A stretch of 64,000 nucleotides of DNA from Micrococcales bacterium (GCA_009785115.1 WQWY01000004.1:101241-165240), one strand, 5' to 3'. Positions 10,276-17,752 are shown, counted from the first letter of the stretch. Notes: generated from the sequence alone by a model not told the origin. Made by a program: numbers and translations.

Positions 10276-10352
10276 CGGTGATCCTCTCTGGGCCGGCCCG
10301 CGCCGGGAGGCTGTCCGACTCTCGGCGTGTGGTCTGACTCTAGAGTGCTCTC

Positions 10353-10808
10353 ATGGCCAGCCGCTCCGACGACCGCAACATCGACCCAGACGGCTCGCCC
10401 GACGAGCAGCGCTGGGACGACATCGTCTCGCGTCTGGGCGATCTCGACCCGGGCCCTGGCGCCTCGCCCGCACCTGCTCCCGAAGGCACGGACCGTGGCC
10501 TGACCGGCCGTGACTGGGACGGTACCGCACAGATGGAGGCCGCCGAGCAAGAGGTGGACGAGCAGGAGCACTTCGTGCCGCCCGAGCCCCCCCGGGTGCT
10601 CGGTGGCGACCCGCTGCTCACCATGGCGTGGCTGGCGGCAGCCGGGATGCCGGTGTTCTTGCTCGTCGCGCTCGTCGCCTGGCCAGGAGCCCCGAGGGTG
10701 CTGCTCCAGGCCGCGGGCATCGTGCTCGTGCTCGGGGTGGGCGTGCTGATCTGGCGGATGCCGCACCGCCGCGACCCTGGCGACGACGACAGCGGCGCCG
10801 TCGTCTGA
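10353..10808 (+). CDS. Small membrane protein of unknown function
   Basis: A 151-residue protein with an acidic, Pro-rich cytoplasmic N-terminal half (about 85 residues) and two transmembrane helices (LLTMAWLAAAGMPVFLLVAL, then VLLQAAGIVLVLGVGVLIW) ending in a short charged tail. A TAGAGT -10 box ends 6 nt before ATG 10353, implying a leaderless transcript. Divergent from plsC and convergent with the glucokinase gene. I do not recognise the family. Confidence 0.75.
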   Translation: MASRSDDRNIDPDGSPDEQRWDDIVSRLGDLDPGPGASPAPAPEGTDRGLTGRDWDGTAQMEAAEQEVDEQEHFVPPEPPRVLGGDPLLTMAWLAAAGMPVFLLVALVAWPGAPRVLLQAAGIVLVLGVGVLIWRMPHRRDPGDDDSGAVV

Positions 10809-10862
10809 GGGCCCCGGCGGGGCCGCTGCGCAGGTGCGATGAGGCCCGTGGGCGTCGGCGCG

Positions 10863-11801
10863 TCAGGTCCGGGCGAGGTCGGCCGCTCCGACGATCCCCG
10901 CGTCGTTGCCCATCGCGGCCTGCTCCATGGGGATCATCGGCCGGAAGCCCCCGGCCGGCAGGCGGCGGTCGAACGCCTCGCGCGCGGGGCCGAGCACCAG
11001 GTCGCCGGCCGCGGACAGCCCTCCGCCGACGACGACCATGGCCGGGTCGAGGATCGCGGCCAGCGACGCGGCACCCTCACCGACCCAGCGTCCGACCCAG
11101 GTCAACAGCTCGACGGCCAGATCGTCTCCCTCCAGCGCGGCGAGGGTGACGTGCTGTCCGGTGATCTTGCTGCTCGTGCCTCCTGCCAGCTCCAGCAGCC
11201 GGACAGCCCGCTCCGGCCGGGCCTCGACGAGCGTGCGTGCGGTGCGCACCAGCGCCGACCCTGACGTGTACTGCTCCCAGCAGCCCTCTTGGCCGCAGCC
11301 GCAGCGGTGACCCTCCGGCACCACCCGGAAGTGACCGATCTCCCCCGCCGCGCCCCAGGCCCCGCGCACCAGGCGCCCGCCGGAGACGATGGCCCCACCC
11401 AGCCCGGTGCCCAGGGTCAGCGTCAGGACGTCGGGCAGCCCCATGGCGACCCCGAACCGGGACTCGGCCCACCCGGCGGCGTTGGCGTCGTTCTCCACGA
11501 CGGTGGTCACACCCAGCCGCTGCGCCATGAGCTCGCCCAGCGGGTGGTCGCGCCACGGCAGGTTGGGGCAGAAGACCACGGTGGCACGGTCAGCACCGAT
11601 GAGCCCGGGGGCGGCCAGCCCGATCGCGTCGACCTCGTGCTCGGCGAGCAGCGTCTCGCAGGCCGCCACCACGCCGTCGTCCACGCTGGCCGCGCTGGTC
11701 GGGTCGGTACGCAGCACCGTCTTGGCGAGGATCTGCCCTTCGGCCGACACCACCCCGGCGGCGATCTTCGTCCCACCGATGTCCACCCCGATGGCATGCA
11801 T
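10863..11801 (-). CDS. glk: ROK-family glucokinase
   Basis: A 312-residue ROK sugar kinase that phosphorylates glucose with ATP. Seen: N-terminal phosphate loop VDIGGTKIAAGVV, ENDANAAGWAE with the catalytic Asp, LGTGLGGAIV, GHFRV, and the ROK zinc site CGCGQEGCWEQYTSG. ATG 11801 gives the usual MHAIGVDIGG start; GTG 11810 is closer to the GGAG upstream and is a real alternative. The ORF track extension to 12167 is out of character. The XRE regulator gene lies just upstream on the same strand. The window also carries ppgK, so glucose has two separate kinases. Confidence 0.93.
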   Translation of the reverse strand: MHAIGVDIGGTKIAAGVVSAEGQILAKTVLRTDPTSAASVDDGVVAACETLLAEHEVDAIGLAAPGLIGADRATVVFCPNLPWRDHPLGELMAQRLGVTTVVENDANAAGWAESRFGVAMGLPDVLTLTLGTGLGGAIVSGGRLVRGAWGAAGEIGHFRVVPEGHRCGCGQEGCWEQYTSGSALVRTARTLVEARPERAVRLLELAGGTSSKITGQHVTLAALEGDDLAVELLTWVGRWVGEGAASLAAILDPAMVVVGGGLSAAGDLVLGPAREAFDRRLPAGGFRPMIPMEQAAMGNDAGIVGAADLART

Positions 11802-11911
11802 CCGAGGCACCGTCCTCTCCGTCGACCTTCGTCCTGACGCTAGCGGCTCAGCGACGTCACGGCAGGTCGGGGCCGTGTGGGCGACCACGGCTGCCGTCGA
11901 CGCGATACTCC

Positions 11912-12199
11912 TTAGCGCCCCACCCGCACGTCTGGCGGCTCTGGTGGAAGCAGCGCCTCGACAGTCGTACCGAGAACTTGAGCCAGAGCGGTGAGGTTGA
12001 GAAGTGTCGGATTGGCGATGCGGCCGACACGGGACTCGCCCTTCTCCAGCTGGTGGTAGTAGCCGCGGGTCAGGCCAGCGGCGTGGGCGACCTTCTCTTG
12101 GCTGAGACCAGACTCGGTACGCAGACGGTTGAGCGTCAAGCCGAGCTGGCGCACGTAGGCAGCCCACTCGTCGGTTCGTGGACCTGTCACACGGTCCAC
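11912..12199 (-). CDS. XRE-family helix-turn-helix transcriptional regulator
   Basis: A 95-residue single-domain Cro/CI-type regulator: helix-turn-helix at about residues 20-60 (RLRTESGLSQEKVAHAAGLT, then GYYHQLEKGES) and ALAQVLGTTVEALLPP at the end. GTG 12199 is the ORF start; GTG 12190 is also possible. It is divergent from a DUF4190 membrane protein gene, with a 10+10 bp inverted repeat between them that is a candidate operator. Its target is not known; autoregulation and control of the divergent gene are inference. Confidence 0.85.
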   Translation of the reverse strand: MDRVTGPRTDEWAAYVRQLGLTLNRLRTESGLSQEKVAHAAGLTRGYYHQLEKGESRVGRIANPTLLNLTALAQVLGTTVEALLPPEPPDVRVGR

Positions 12200-12222
12200 G
12201 CTCGCGACGCTGGCACTTCAGA

Positions 12223-12258
12223 ACTGTCTGCTATAGCATACCTTCTCGAGCAGACAGT
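12223..12258. promoter_or_regulatory. Inverted repeat in divergent promoter region (candidate XRE operator)
   Basis: Perfect arms ACTGTCTGCT (12223-12232) and AGCAGACAGT (12249-12258) flank a 16-nt spacer rich in A/T (contains CTATAGCATA), which is unusual here and promoter-like. It sits 24 nt upstream of the XRE start and about 90 nt upstream of the DUF4190 gene. Confidence 0.6.
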
Positions 12259-12347
12259 CGAGCTGCTGGTCAGACGCTCTTCGGCGCGCCCACACCCAGT
12301 AGAAGCGTGCGGCGTGTGGCCAGCAGGAGCACAGGAGGAGCGCCAAC

Positions 12348-13091
12348 GTGACGGAGCGGCAGACGGAGACGATAGAACCGCAAGGATCGGCGGTAGCGGC
12401 AGCAGAGACCGGGAAGAGGGCAGCGACACAACCCCGAGACTGGGACTGGACACGGAGGGGCATCGGGCTGACCCTGACTGCGTTCCTCCTGGAACTTCTC
12501 CTCACTGGGCTTTTCGGAGGCCCAGGCACAGCCCACATTCCGTTCTCTACCTTGCTTGCCGGATCTTGGCTCGTCTTCCGCAGACGCACCGGCCTGTCGC
12601 TCCTGGCGCTCATCGTCCCTCTGCTCCTCAGCCCACTGTCCAGGGGAGGACCGATCGGCCTCGGCGCCATAGTCGCGACAGTGATCGCAGCAGCCTGGAT
12701 CGGTGCCTGGTCAGCTGGCCCCGAACACCGTCGTCAGGAACGCAAAGCCGTACGTCAGGAACGCAAGAAGGCCGAACGTCAGGAATGCAGGGCCGCACAG
12801 ACGACACAACCCCTCACCACACCCCCTGGCTCAATCCCAGGCCAGATCGGCACCATCGCCCCGACCAACGGCTTCGCCATCGCCGCCTTGGTGCTGGGCA
12901 TCATCGGCGGGTCGGTTCTGGCTATCGTCTTCGGTCACGTGGCCCGCTCCCAGAACAGGCGAACTGGCCAGGGTGGTAGCGGGATGGCTCTGGCGGGCTT
13001 GATCCTCGGCTACGCCTGGCTGGCAGCCAGCCTCGCATGGCTCGTCGCCGTGGTGGTCATCGTCGGCCAGACCTCGAGCAACTACTACTAA
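12348..13091 (+). CDS. DUF4190 domain-containing membrane protein
   Basis: A 247-residue membrane protein. A hydrophilic N terminus is followed by about four helices (residues about 36-125), a basic repeat linker, and a C-terminal DUF4190 hairpin (NGFAIAALVLGIIGGSVLAI, GHVARSQNRRTGQGGSGMAL, LAGLILGYAWLAASLAWLV). DUF4190 proteins are common in Actinobacteria and of unknown role. GTG 12348 has AGGAGG 9 nt upstream. Divergent from the XRE gene with a palindromic operator between, so the regulator may control it. Confidence 0.82.
   Translation: MTERQTETIEPQGSAVAAAETGKRAATQPRDWDWTRRGIGLTLTAFLLELLLTGLFGGPGTAHIPFSTLLAGSWLVFRRRTGLSLLALIVPLLLSPLSRGGPIGLGAIVATVIAAAWIGAWSAGPEHRRQERKAVRQERKKAERQECRAAQTTQPLTTPPGSIPGQIGTIAPTNGFAIAALVLGIIGGSVLAIVFGHVARSQNRRTGQGGSGMALAGLILGYAWLAASLAWLVAVVVIVGQTSSNYY
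12732..12794 (+). repeat. In-gene direct repeat encoding RQER-type units
   Basis: CGTCAGGAACGCA occurs twice and once more with one change, 21 and 24 nt apart, inside the DUF4190 gene. It encodes RQERKAV, RQERKKAE, RQECRAA: a short basic linker, probably helical, between the two membrane parts. Confidence 0.85.
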
Positions 13092-13224
13092 GAGGGCTCA
13101 GCAGCCGATGAGACGCCTTCACGTCAGGTAGACGACTGCAACCGTCTCACCGACACCGAAAGCGTCTCACCGGAGGTTCGGGCTGGGGGCACACCACGCG
13201 GCGGCGCACGGCATGATGGGGCCC

Positions 13225-13503
13225 ATGATCACCGCCATCGTGCACATCGACACCGACGCCTCGATGATCCCGGAGGTCGCCGAGAGGGTGGCTGAGCTGC
13301 CTGAGGTCTCCGAGGTGTACTCGGTCACCGGAGAGATCGACCTCATCGCGATGGTCCGGGTGCACGAGCACGAGCACCTCGCGGACGTCATCGCTGACGC
13401 GATCAGCAAGGTCGACGGGGTGCTGCGCACCCAGACCTACATCGCCTTCCGCACCTACTCCCGCCACGACCTGGACGCAGCGTTCGCCCTGGGTACCGAC
13501 TGA
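13225..13503 (+). CDS. Lrp/AsnC ligand-binding (RAM) domain protein
   Basis: A 92-residue stand-alone RAM domain, the ligand-binding half of Lrp/AsnC regulators without a DNA-binding domain. The fold signature is clear: ITAIVHIDTDASMIPEVAER, VYSVTGEIDLIAMVRV, DGVLRTQTYIAFRTYSRHD. Such proteins bind amino acids and oligomerise; this one may modulate an Lrp partner (inference). The ORF track start at 13213 is replaced by ATG 13225, which has CATGAT ending 7 nt upstream, a leaderless arrangement. A decayed copy with the same upstream motif lies at 14877. In related genomes a RAM gene is often near trpD, as here. Confidence 0.88.
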   Translation: MITAIVHIDTDASMIPEVAERVAELPEVSEVYSVTGEIDLIAMVRVHEHEHLADVIADAISKVDGVLRTQTYIAFRTYSRHDLDAAFALGTD

Positions 13504-13568
13504 AACGGTCAGTCAGCGCCCAGCGCGCTGCACCGACGCTGCTTGCCGAGGGGTGAGACCGTAAGGCC

Positions 13569-13724
13569 ATGCCTACGCTCAGCCGTCTCGACCGCATCAA
13601 CGTCGATCCTGCGGTGTGCCACGGCAAGCCGGCGCTGCGCGAAACGCGGATCACGGTGCAGACGGTGCTGGAACTCCTGAGGTTGCTACCAAGAGCCCTT
13701 GACACAGGCATGAGTCAGAACTAA
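13569..13724 (+). pseudogene. DUF433 antitoxin-like gene, truncated
   Basis: Reading from ATG 13569 gives 51 residues: MPTLSRLDRINVDPAVCHGK then PALRETRITVQTVLELL. This matches the first half of DUF433 proteins (about 75 residues, found as antitoxins). The expected helix after VLELL is lost, and the sequence switches to an unrelated tail ending at TAA 13722. That stop lies inside the -10 of the next operon, so the toxin-antitoxin module seems to have been joined onto a broken DUF433 gene. Confidence 0.6.
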
Positions 13725-13733
13725 TATTAGTTT
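13699..13733 (+). promoter_or_regulatory. Consensus sigma70 promoter and palindromic operator of the HigBA-type module
   Basis: TTGACA (13699-13704), a 17-nt spacer, then TAATAT (13722-13727). The -10 lies inside a perfect 14-bp palindrome AACTAATATTAGTT (13719-13732). The predicted start of transcription falls on the GTG start codon at 13734. A repressor on the palindrome would block the -10 directly, the usual plan for antitoxin autoregulation. Confidence 0.8.
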
Positions 13734-14123
13734 GTGCTTATCGACTGGACGAGAGGGTTTGACCAGCAGTTCGACCGGATGGAGGCCGACGGCTCTGCTG
13801 AGGGGCAGCGCCGGTTCGACCTGCTCCTGGCGCTGCTGGGCGTGCTGACCGACCTGGACGCCTCTCCCCAGGAGGAGTCAACGTCACTGCGACGGGTGCG
13901 CCAGTCGCGCAACCACATGGTGTGGCGAGTCGCTCACCCCTACGTGCCCGGCATCGCCGTGCGGCTGATCTGCTGGTTTCCTCCCGGCGAGGACGACACG
14001 GTGGTCCTCACGCTGTTCGCCGGGGACAAGGCAGGCATGGGAGACGTGTTCTACGACAGCGTGGGCGTTCGCGCAGACCAGACCATCGACCAGTGGCTAC
14101 GAGAGAGAAAGGCACCACGATGA
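13734..14123 (+). CDS. RelE/HigB-type toxin of a type II toxin-antitoxin system
   Basis: A 129-residue protein resembling actinobacterial RelE/HigB (phage Gp49-like) mRNA interferases: SLRRVRQSRNHMVWRVAHPY, then AVRLICWFPPGEDDTVVLTL, AGDKAGMGDVFYDSVG and a basic C terminus. It starts at GTG 13734 with no SD; the upstream promoter predicts a leaderless mRNA. The following HTH gene overlaps by 4 nt (ATGA). Toxin-first order is the HigBA arrangement. Expected activity is ribosome-dependent mRNA cleavage (family knowledge); not tested here. Confidence 0.82.
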   Translation: MLIDWTRGFDQQFDRMEADGSAEGQRRFDLLLALLGVLTDLDASPQEESTSLRRVRQSRNHMVWRVAHPYVPGIAVRLICWFPPGEDDTVVLTLFAGDKAGMGDVFYDSVGVRADQTIDQWLRERKAPR

Positions 14124-14452
14124 ACAGCAGCGAGTTCGTGCGCGGCGACGACAAGATCACCCGCGCCCTGGAGGACCCGGCCCGCGCCTCACGGGTGCGA
14201 GCTATCCGGGACGAGATGCGCACCGCCGACGAGGCTTACGGCGCGACCCTCGCCGCGATCCGCAAGGCGGGATCGTTGACCCAAGAGCAGATCGCTGAGC
14301 GGCTGGGCGTCACGCAGGGCGCGGTGTCCCAGCTTGAGCGTAAGCCCGACATGCTGCTGTCCACCCTGCGCAACTACCTCGTCGCAGTCGGCGCCGAACG
14401 TCCCCGGCTGTTGGTGACCGTCGACGGTACGGACATCGACGTAGCACTCTGA
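14120..14452 (+). CDS. XRE-family antitoxin of the HigBA-type module
   Basis: A 110-residue antitoxin. An N-terminal arm (about 45 residues, likely toxin-wrapping) precedes a helix-turn-helix domain: LAAIRKAGSLTQEQIAERLG, VTQGAVSQLERKPDMLLSTL. It then ends with a short strand (RPRLLVTVDGTDIDVAL). Its ATG overlaps the toxin stop. It presumably neutralises the toxin by direct binding and represses the operon at the palindrome over the -10 at 13719-13732 (inference from TA biology). Confidence 0.85.
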   Translation: MNSSEFVRGDDKITRALEDPARASRVRAIRDEMRTADEAYGATLAAIRKAGSLTQEQIAERLGVTQGAVSQLERKPDMLLSTLRNYLVAVGAERPRLLVTVDGTDIDVAL

Positions 14453-14876
14453 CGGCCCCCCAGCAGCAAGGGCTTCGTACGAAGCCGCACCGCACGCTGT
14501 TGGTAGTGAGCACCCCCACGCGACGACAGGTGACCAAGACTGAAAGAGCCCGCCACCGGATGTCGCGACGCCGTCAGGCGGCCTCGCAGACCGTGCCGGT
14601 CCCGCTCACAGCGTGATGCCGTCTGTCGCCAACGTCGGCGGCGGCTCCTGAGTCGACGGATCCTCGCAACCAGGGTCCCCACATTCCTGGCACCACCTCA
14701 GGGGCGCTGAGTGACCGCATGTCCACCGTCCTGACCCGTAACCAACCCGACGCCGCCCAACAGAACGGGTCTCACTCACCGATCCGTCGAGTCCGCCGCC
14801 TCTGTCAGGGCTTGCGCGAGGGAAGTCAGCCGGTGTGCGAAACCTAGCAGACCGTCGATGACGGCATGATGGGACC
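14453..14876. other. 424-nt region without a convincing gene
   Basis: No ORF with good start, codon character and SD is seen on the plus strand. On the minus strand one short Cys-containing ORF is listed separately with low confidence. The right end repeats the context of the first RAM gene (GGCATGATGGG before ATG), consistent with an old duplication. Confidence 0.5.
14606..14779 (-). CDS. Possible small cysteine-rich protein (low confidence)
   Basis: A 57-residue frame from GTG 14779. The notable part is TCGHSAPLRWCQECGDPGC, with a C-x-H and C-x2-C-x4-C layout that looks like a small zinc-binding knuckle, followed by a Pro/Thr-rich tail. No SD or promoter is evident, and codon bias is hard to judge at this length. 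It may be a chance frame or a remnant of a mobile element gene. Confidence 0.25.
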   Translation of the reverse strand: MSETRSVGRRRVGYGSGRWTCGHSAPLRWCQECGDPGCEDPSTQEPPPTLATDGITL

Positions 14877-15167
14877 ATGATTACCACTACTGTCCACATC
14901 GACACTGGCGCTGCACACATCCCCGAAGCGGCCCAGCACACCACCGAGCCGCCCGACGTCAGCGAGCCCTGCTCCGTCACCGGCGAGGTCGACCTCATCG
15001 CCTTCGCGCGGATGCATGAGCAACTGGCCGACATCATCACCGATGCGATCAGCGAGAGTGACAGCGCACTACGCAGGCAAACCCATATCGCCTTTCACAC
15101 CCGCACTCACCACGACCTGAATTCTGCCTTTATCTTAGGGCTCGACGACCGATCATCACGACTTTGA
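14877..15167 (+). CDS. Degenerate second copy of the Lrp/AsnC ligand-binding (RAM) protein
   Basis: A 96-residue paralogue of the protein at 13225. Conserved stretches include VHIDT, CSVTGEVDLIAFARMHE, LADIITDAIS and RRQTHIAFHTRTHHDL. It is decayed: Pro and Thr replace helix residues (EAAQHTTEPPDVSEPC against EVAERVAELPEVSEVY), and the HEHEHL stretch is shortened. The frame is open, but the fold may not hold. The upstream GGCATGATGGGACC before ATG also matches the first copy. Its stop overlaps the start of the next gene. Either a pseudogene in progress or a diverged partner of the first copy. Confidence 0.7.
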   Translation: MITTTVHIDTGAAHIPEAAQHTTEPPDVSEPCSVTGEVDLIAFARMHEQLADIITDAISESDSALRRQTHIAFHTRTHHDLNSAFILGLDDRSSRL

Positions 15168-15169
15168 GA

Positions 15170-15904
15170 ATGTTTTGCCGAATCTTGGAAAAACTCCTGA
15201 GAGCCAGGAGCTCGCTCACTTCTCCGCTTAACACGATCATCATTTCTTTCATATTATTGTTCACACTTGCACACCTTATCTCACGATTTCCTGGCGCATG
15301 GACGCTGGTCTTGGGATGGGTGGCGCTTATTGGGATGGCGTCTTCGATATTCTTGACCGTTGTTGCCGGCATTGCCGTCACCGTGGCCCACCCGCCTCTG
15401 AGGCCACTGGCAGAGCATTCGATTTTCTTTAGCCGACTGATGCTTTTTGTCAAAGTGGCCTCGGCGCTGGCAGCGCTGCTGTTCACAACGCTGTTCGCGT
15501 GGGCGATGGGGAGCGATCTCGACCGTACTTCTCTCGCACCGAACGCGGTGATGGACACCGTCCAAACGTACGGGAAAATTCTCCTCTCGCTCTTGATGGC
15601 CTTCGCGATCTTCTACTGGATGACCCTTGCGGTCGATCTTCTCAGGCTGAAGAGGGCGGGGCGCGAGAGGGGGATCGAGCTGCTCCTCGCGAAGATGTCG
15701 AACAGTCGCGCTGCCGAATGGCCTGAAGAGAGTCGAGGTGTCAGACGACTTAGAGAGAAAGGAGTTCGAATCGACTTGGCCAGAATAATGGTACGCCGTC
15801 TTCTTCAAACAGTTCTGAACTCTCCGCTCTGGATCATCGCCTCTTTCTATATGATGCCACTGACCGTGGGGGTGTTTATTTTGCATCTGCGTTCAACTAA
15901 CTAG
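15170..15904 (+). CDS. Membrane protein of unknown function, AT-richer than neighbours
   Basis: A 244-residue protein with four or five membrane helices: LNTIIISFILLFTLAHLIS, TLVLGWVALIGMASSIFLTV, LMLFVKVASALAALLFTTLF, ILLSLLMAFAIFYWMTLAVD, and one near the C terminus (LWIIASFYMMPLTVGVFIL). A charged cytoplasmic segment of about 50 residues precedes the last helix. Codon use includes many TTT, ATA, AGA and ATT codons that are rare elsewhere here, a sign of horizontal acquisition. ATG 15170 is preferred to TTG 15164. I do not recognise the family. Confidence 0.65.
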   Translation: MFCRILEKLLRARSSLTSPLNTIIISFILLFTLAHLISRFPGAWTLVLGWVALIGMASSIFLTVVAGIAVTVAHPPLRPLAEHSIFFSRLMLFVKVASALAALLFTTLFAWAMGSDLDRTSLAPNAVMDTVQTYGKILLSLLMAFAIFYWMTLAVDLLRLKRAGRERGIELLLAKMSNSRAAEWPEESRGVRRLREKGVRIDLARIMVRRLLQTVLNSPLWIIASFYMMPLTVGVFILHLRSTN

Positions 15905-15951
15905 ACTCCCGAGAGGTCAGAAAAAGAACTCATGAGAAAGCAGGAACGATC

Positions 15952-17016
15952 TCATCGGCCTGCGGCAACCCGCCAGCGGGCGAGGACGGCTGCGGCGGCA
16001 CCAGAGTCGACGGAGCGTGCCGCCAGAGCCAGGGCGGCGGACATGCGGGTGGTGAGGGTGCCGGTGGTGGTGCCGGGGAGGGTGGCGTCCGCGACCAGGG
16101 CGGCGGCGGCGTTGAGCAAGACGGTCTCGCGGACGGGGCCGCCTCGGCCTGCCAGCACCTCGGTGACGACGGTGGCGTTCGTGGCGGCGTCGCCTCCACG
16201 CAGGTCTGCGACGGTGATCGGGGCGAGACCGAGGTCGGCGGTCCAGTCCATGAGGTGCTCGCTCACCTGGCCGTCGCGCACCTCCCAGACGCGCGACCGG
16301 CTCGTCGGTGCGAGCTCGTCGAGACCGTCCTCGCCGCGGAACACCAAGGCCGAGATGCCTCGACCGGCCAGCACCCCCGCGACCAGCGGCGCCATGCGTG
16401 GGTCAACGACACCGATGGCGGCGGACTCCGGCTGTCCTGGGTTGGTCAGGGGTCCGAGGAAGTTGAAGGCGGTGCCGATACCGAGCTCTTTGCGTGCCTC
16501 CCCGACGTAGCGCATCGACGGGTGGAACACCTGGGCGAAGCAGAAGGTGATACCCACCTCGGTGGCCAGGTCCGCGACCCGCTCGGGCGGCTGGGCGAGG
16601 TTCAGGCCGAGCGCCTCCAGGACGTCGGCGGAGCCTGAGGCTGACGAAGACGCACGGTTGCCGTGCTTGACCACGGTGAGCCCGGCCCCGGCGACGACCA
16701 GCGCGGCCATGGTCGAGATGTTCACCGTCCGGGCCATGTCGCCGCCGGTGCCGACGACGTCGACCGAGCGCGCGGGCACCGTGAACCGGCGGGAGTGGGC
16801 GAGCATCTGGTCAGCCAGCCCGGTGAGCTCGGCGACCGTCTCCCCCTTGGCCCGCAGCGCGATCAGGAACGCGGCGATCTTCGGGGTCGACACCTGGCCG
16901 CTCATGATGCGGTCCATGGCCCAGCCGGTCTGCTCGGCCGTCAGGTCGCGCCGAGCGACCAGCGCTGTGAACAGCTCGGGCCAGGTGGGCTGGGTGCCTC
17001 CCGGCCCACCGCTCAT
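15952..17016 (-). CDS. trpD: Anthranilate phosphoribosyltransferase
   Basis: A 354-residue enzyme of tryptophan synthesis that transfers phosphoribose from PRPP to anthranilate. Motifs: [19 protein letters not shown] (PRPP loop), [30 protein letters not shown] and [13 protein letters not shown]. Length and ends fit the family. ATG 17016 overlaps the stop of the upstream receiver-like gene by 4 nt. No other trp genes are adjacent, so trpD is encoded apart from a trp operon, which is common in Actinobacteria. Confidence 0.97.
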   Translation of the reverse strand: MSGGPGGTQPTWPELFTALVARRDLTAEQTGWAMDRIMSGQVSTPKIAAFLIALRAKGETVAELTGLADQMLAHSRRFTVPARSVDVVGTGGDMARTVNISTMAALVVAGAGLTVVKHGNRASSSASGSADVLEALGLNLAQPPERVADLATEVGITFCFAQVFHPSMRYVGEARKELGIGTAFNFLGPLTNPGQPESAAIGVVDPRMAPLVAGVLAGRGISALVFRGEDGLDELAPTSRSRVWEVRDGQVSEHLMDWTADLGLAPITVADLRGGDAATNATVVTEVLAGRGGPVRETVLLNAAAALVADATLPGTTTGTLTTRMSAALALAARSVDSGAAAAVLARWRVAAGR

Positions 17017-17429
17017 CGGGCTGGGGCTCCCAGGTTGAGCAGGCGCTCCACGGCGTCGTGGATGATCATCGGGTCGACCGGCTGGGTGACCACGTGCTCA
17101 GCGTTGGACCACGAGGCGAGCCAGGCGTCGGCCGCGCGGGCGATGATGACGATCACCGGCGGGCAGTCGTCGATCTCGTCCTTGAGCTGACGGGCCAGGC
17201 CCATGCCACCGACCTTGTCGGCCTCGGCGTCGAGGACGAACAGGTCGACGTCTCCGCCTCGGGCCTGCGCGATCACCGCGTCGGCGGTGGCGACCTCGAG
17301 CCAGCGGATCTCCGGGGAGCTCGCGTCGAGCCTCGGCCCGACACCCAGCCGGACCTCCTCACGGATGTCCACGTCGTCGGAGTAGAGCACGATCCGGGGG
17401 CCGGCCCCCTTGCCTGCGGTGTCGGTCAT
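17013..17429 (-). CDS. Response-regulator receiver-like protein
   Basis: A 138-residue single-domain protein with the layout of a CheY-type receiver: [19 protein letters not shown] at the N terminus, [20 protein letters not shown] with the candidate phospho-acceptor Asp, then [15 protein letters not shown] and [19 protein letters not shown] (the usual Lys-Pro is Gln-Pro). With the conserved Lys missing, it may not be a classical phosphorelay receiver. No output domain. ATG 17429 has AAGGA 6 nt upstream. Coupled to trpD by an ATGA overlap; why is unknown. Confidence 0.75.
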   Translation of the reverse strand: MTDTAGKGAGPRIVLYSDDVDIREEVRLGVGPRLDASSPEIRWLEVATADAVIAQARGGDVDLFVLDAEADKVGGMGLARQLKDEIDDCPPVIVIIARAADAWLASWSNAEHVVTQPVDPMIIHDAVERLLNLGAPAR

Positions 17430-17752
17430 GGTGGGTCCTTATGCGCTAGCGCTGGTGCGTGTGCACGCCATCTTGGCACGTGGCCGGTCAAGACGGCGTA
17501 CCGTCCACCGGCCGAGTCGAAGGACGGGGACCAGCCAGACGCGGCGCGCACGCGCCCCAGACGTCCCCGACACGTTTAGGTCGAAGGTCCTGGATCGGGT
17601 CGTTTGGGGCCATACTTGCGGTGATGTCCCGCCGCCCTCACACGTTCGGCCGGGTGCGCCACGTCGACGGCGCGCCGAACCGAGACGTGAGCGCGAGAGT
17701 GGGACGAGGCCGTGGCGGAGCGCCACGGTGGACGAGCGAGAGGTGACGACGC
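17430..17752. other. Divergent intergenic region upstream of sodA
   Basis: Over 300 nt between the receiver gene (minus) and sodA (plus). CATACT at 17611-17616 is placed like a -10 box 7 nt before an ATG that opens the short frame listed at 17624. Nothing else coding is apparent. No convincing metal-regulator box was seen for sodA. Confidence 0.4.
17624..17746 (+). CDS. Possible small ORF in the sodA leader (low confidence)
   Basis: A 40-residue Arg-rich frame, MSRRPHTFGRVRHVDGAPNR then DVSARVGRGRGGAPRWTSER, ending 6 nt before the sodA start. The -10-like CATACT 7 nt upstream of the ATG fits the leaderless pattern of this genome. It may be a translated leader influencing sodA or a chance frame; the Arg-rich composition is also what random high-GC sequence gives. 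Confidence 0.25.
   Translation: MSRRPHTFGRVRHVDGAPNRDVSARVGRGRGGAPRWTSER

Noticed and set aside
8143-10281. 712-codon plus-strand ORF
   Set aside because: It is fully antisense to aroG, pfp and plsC, whose motifs are intact; composition is that of a high-GC shadow frame.
12200-15950. Prophage
   Set aside because: No integrase, terminase, capsid or other phage genes; the accessory genes are better explained as small insertions.
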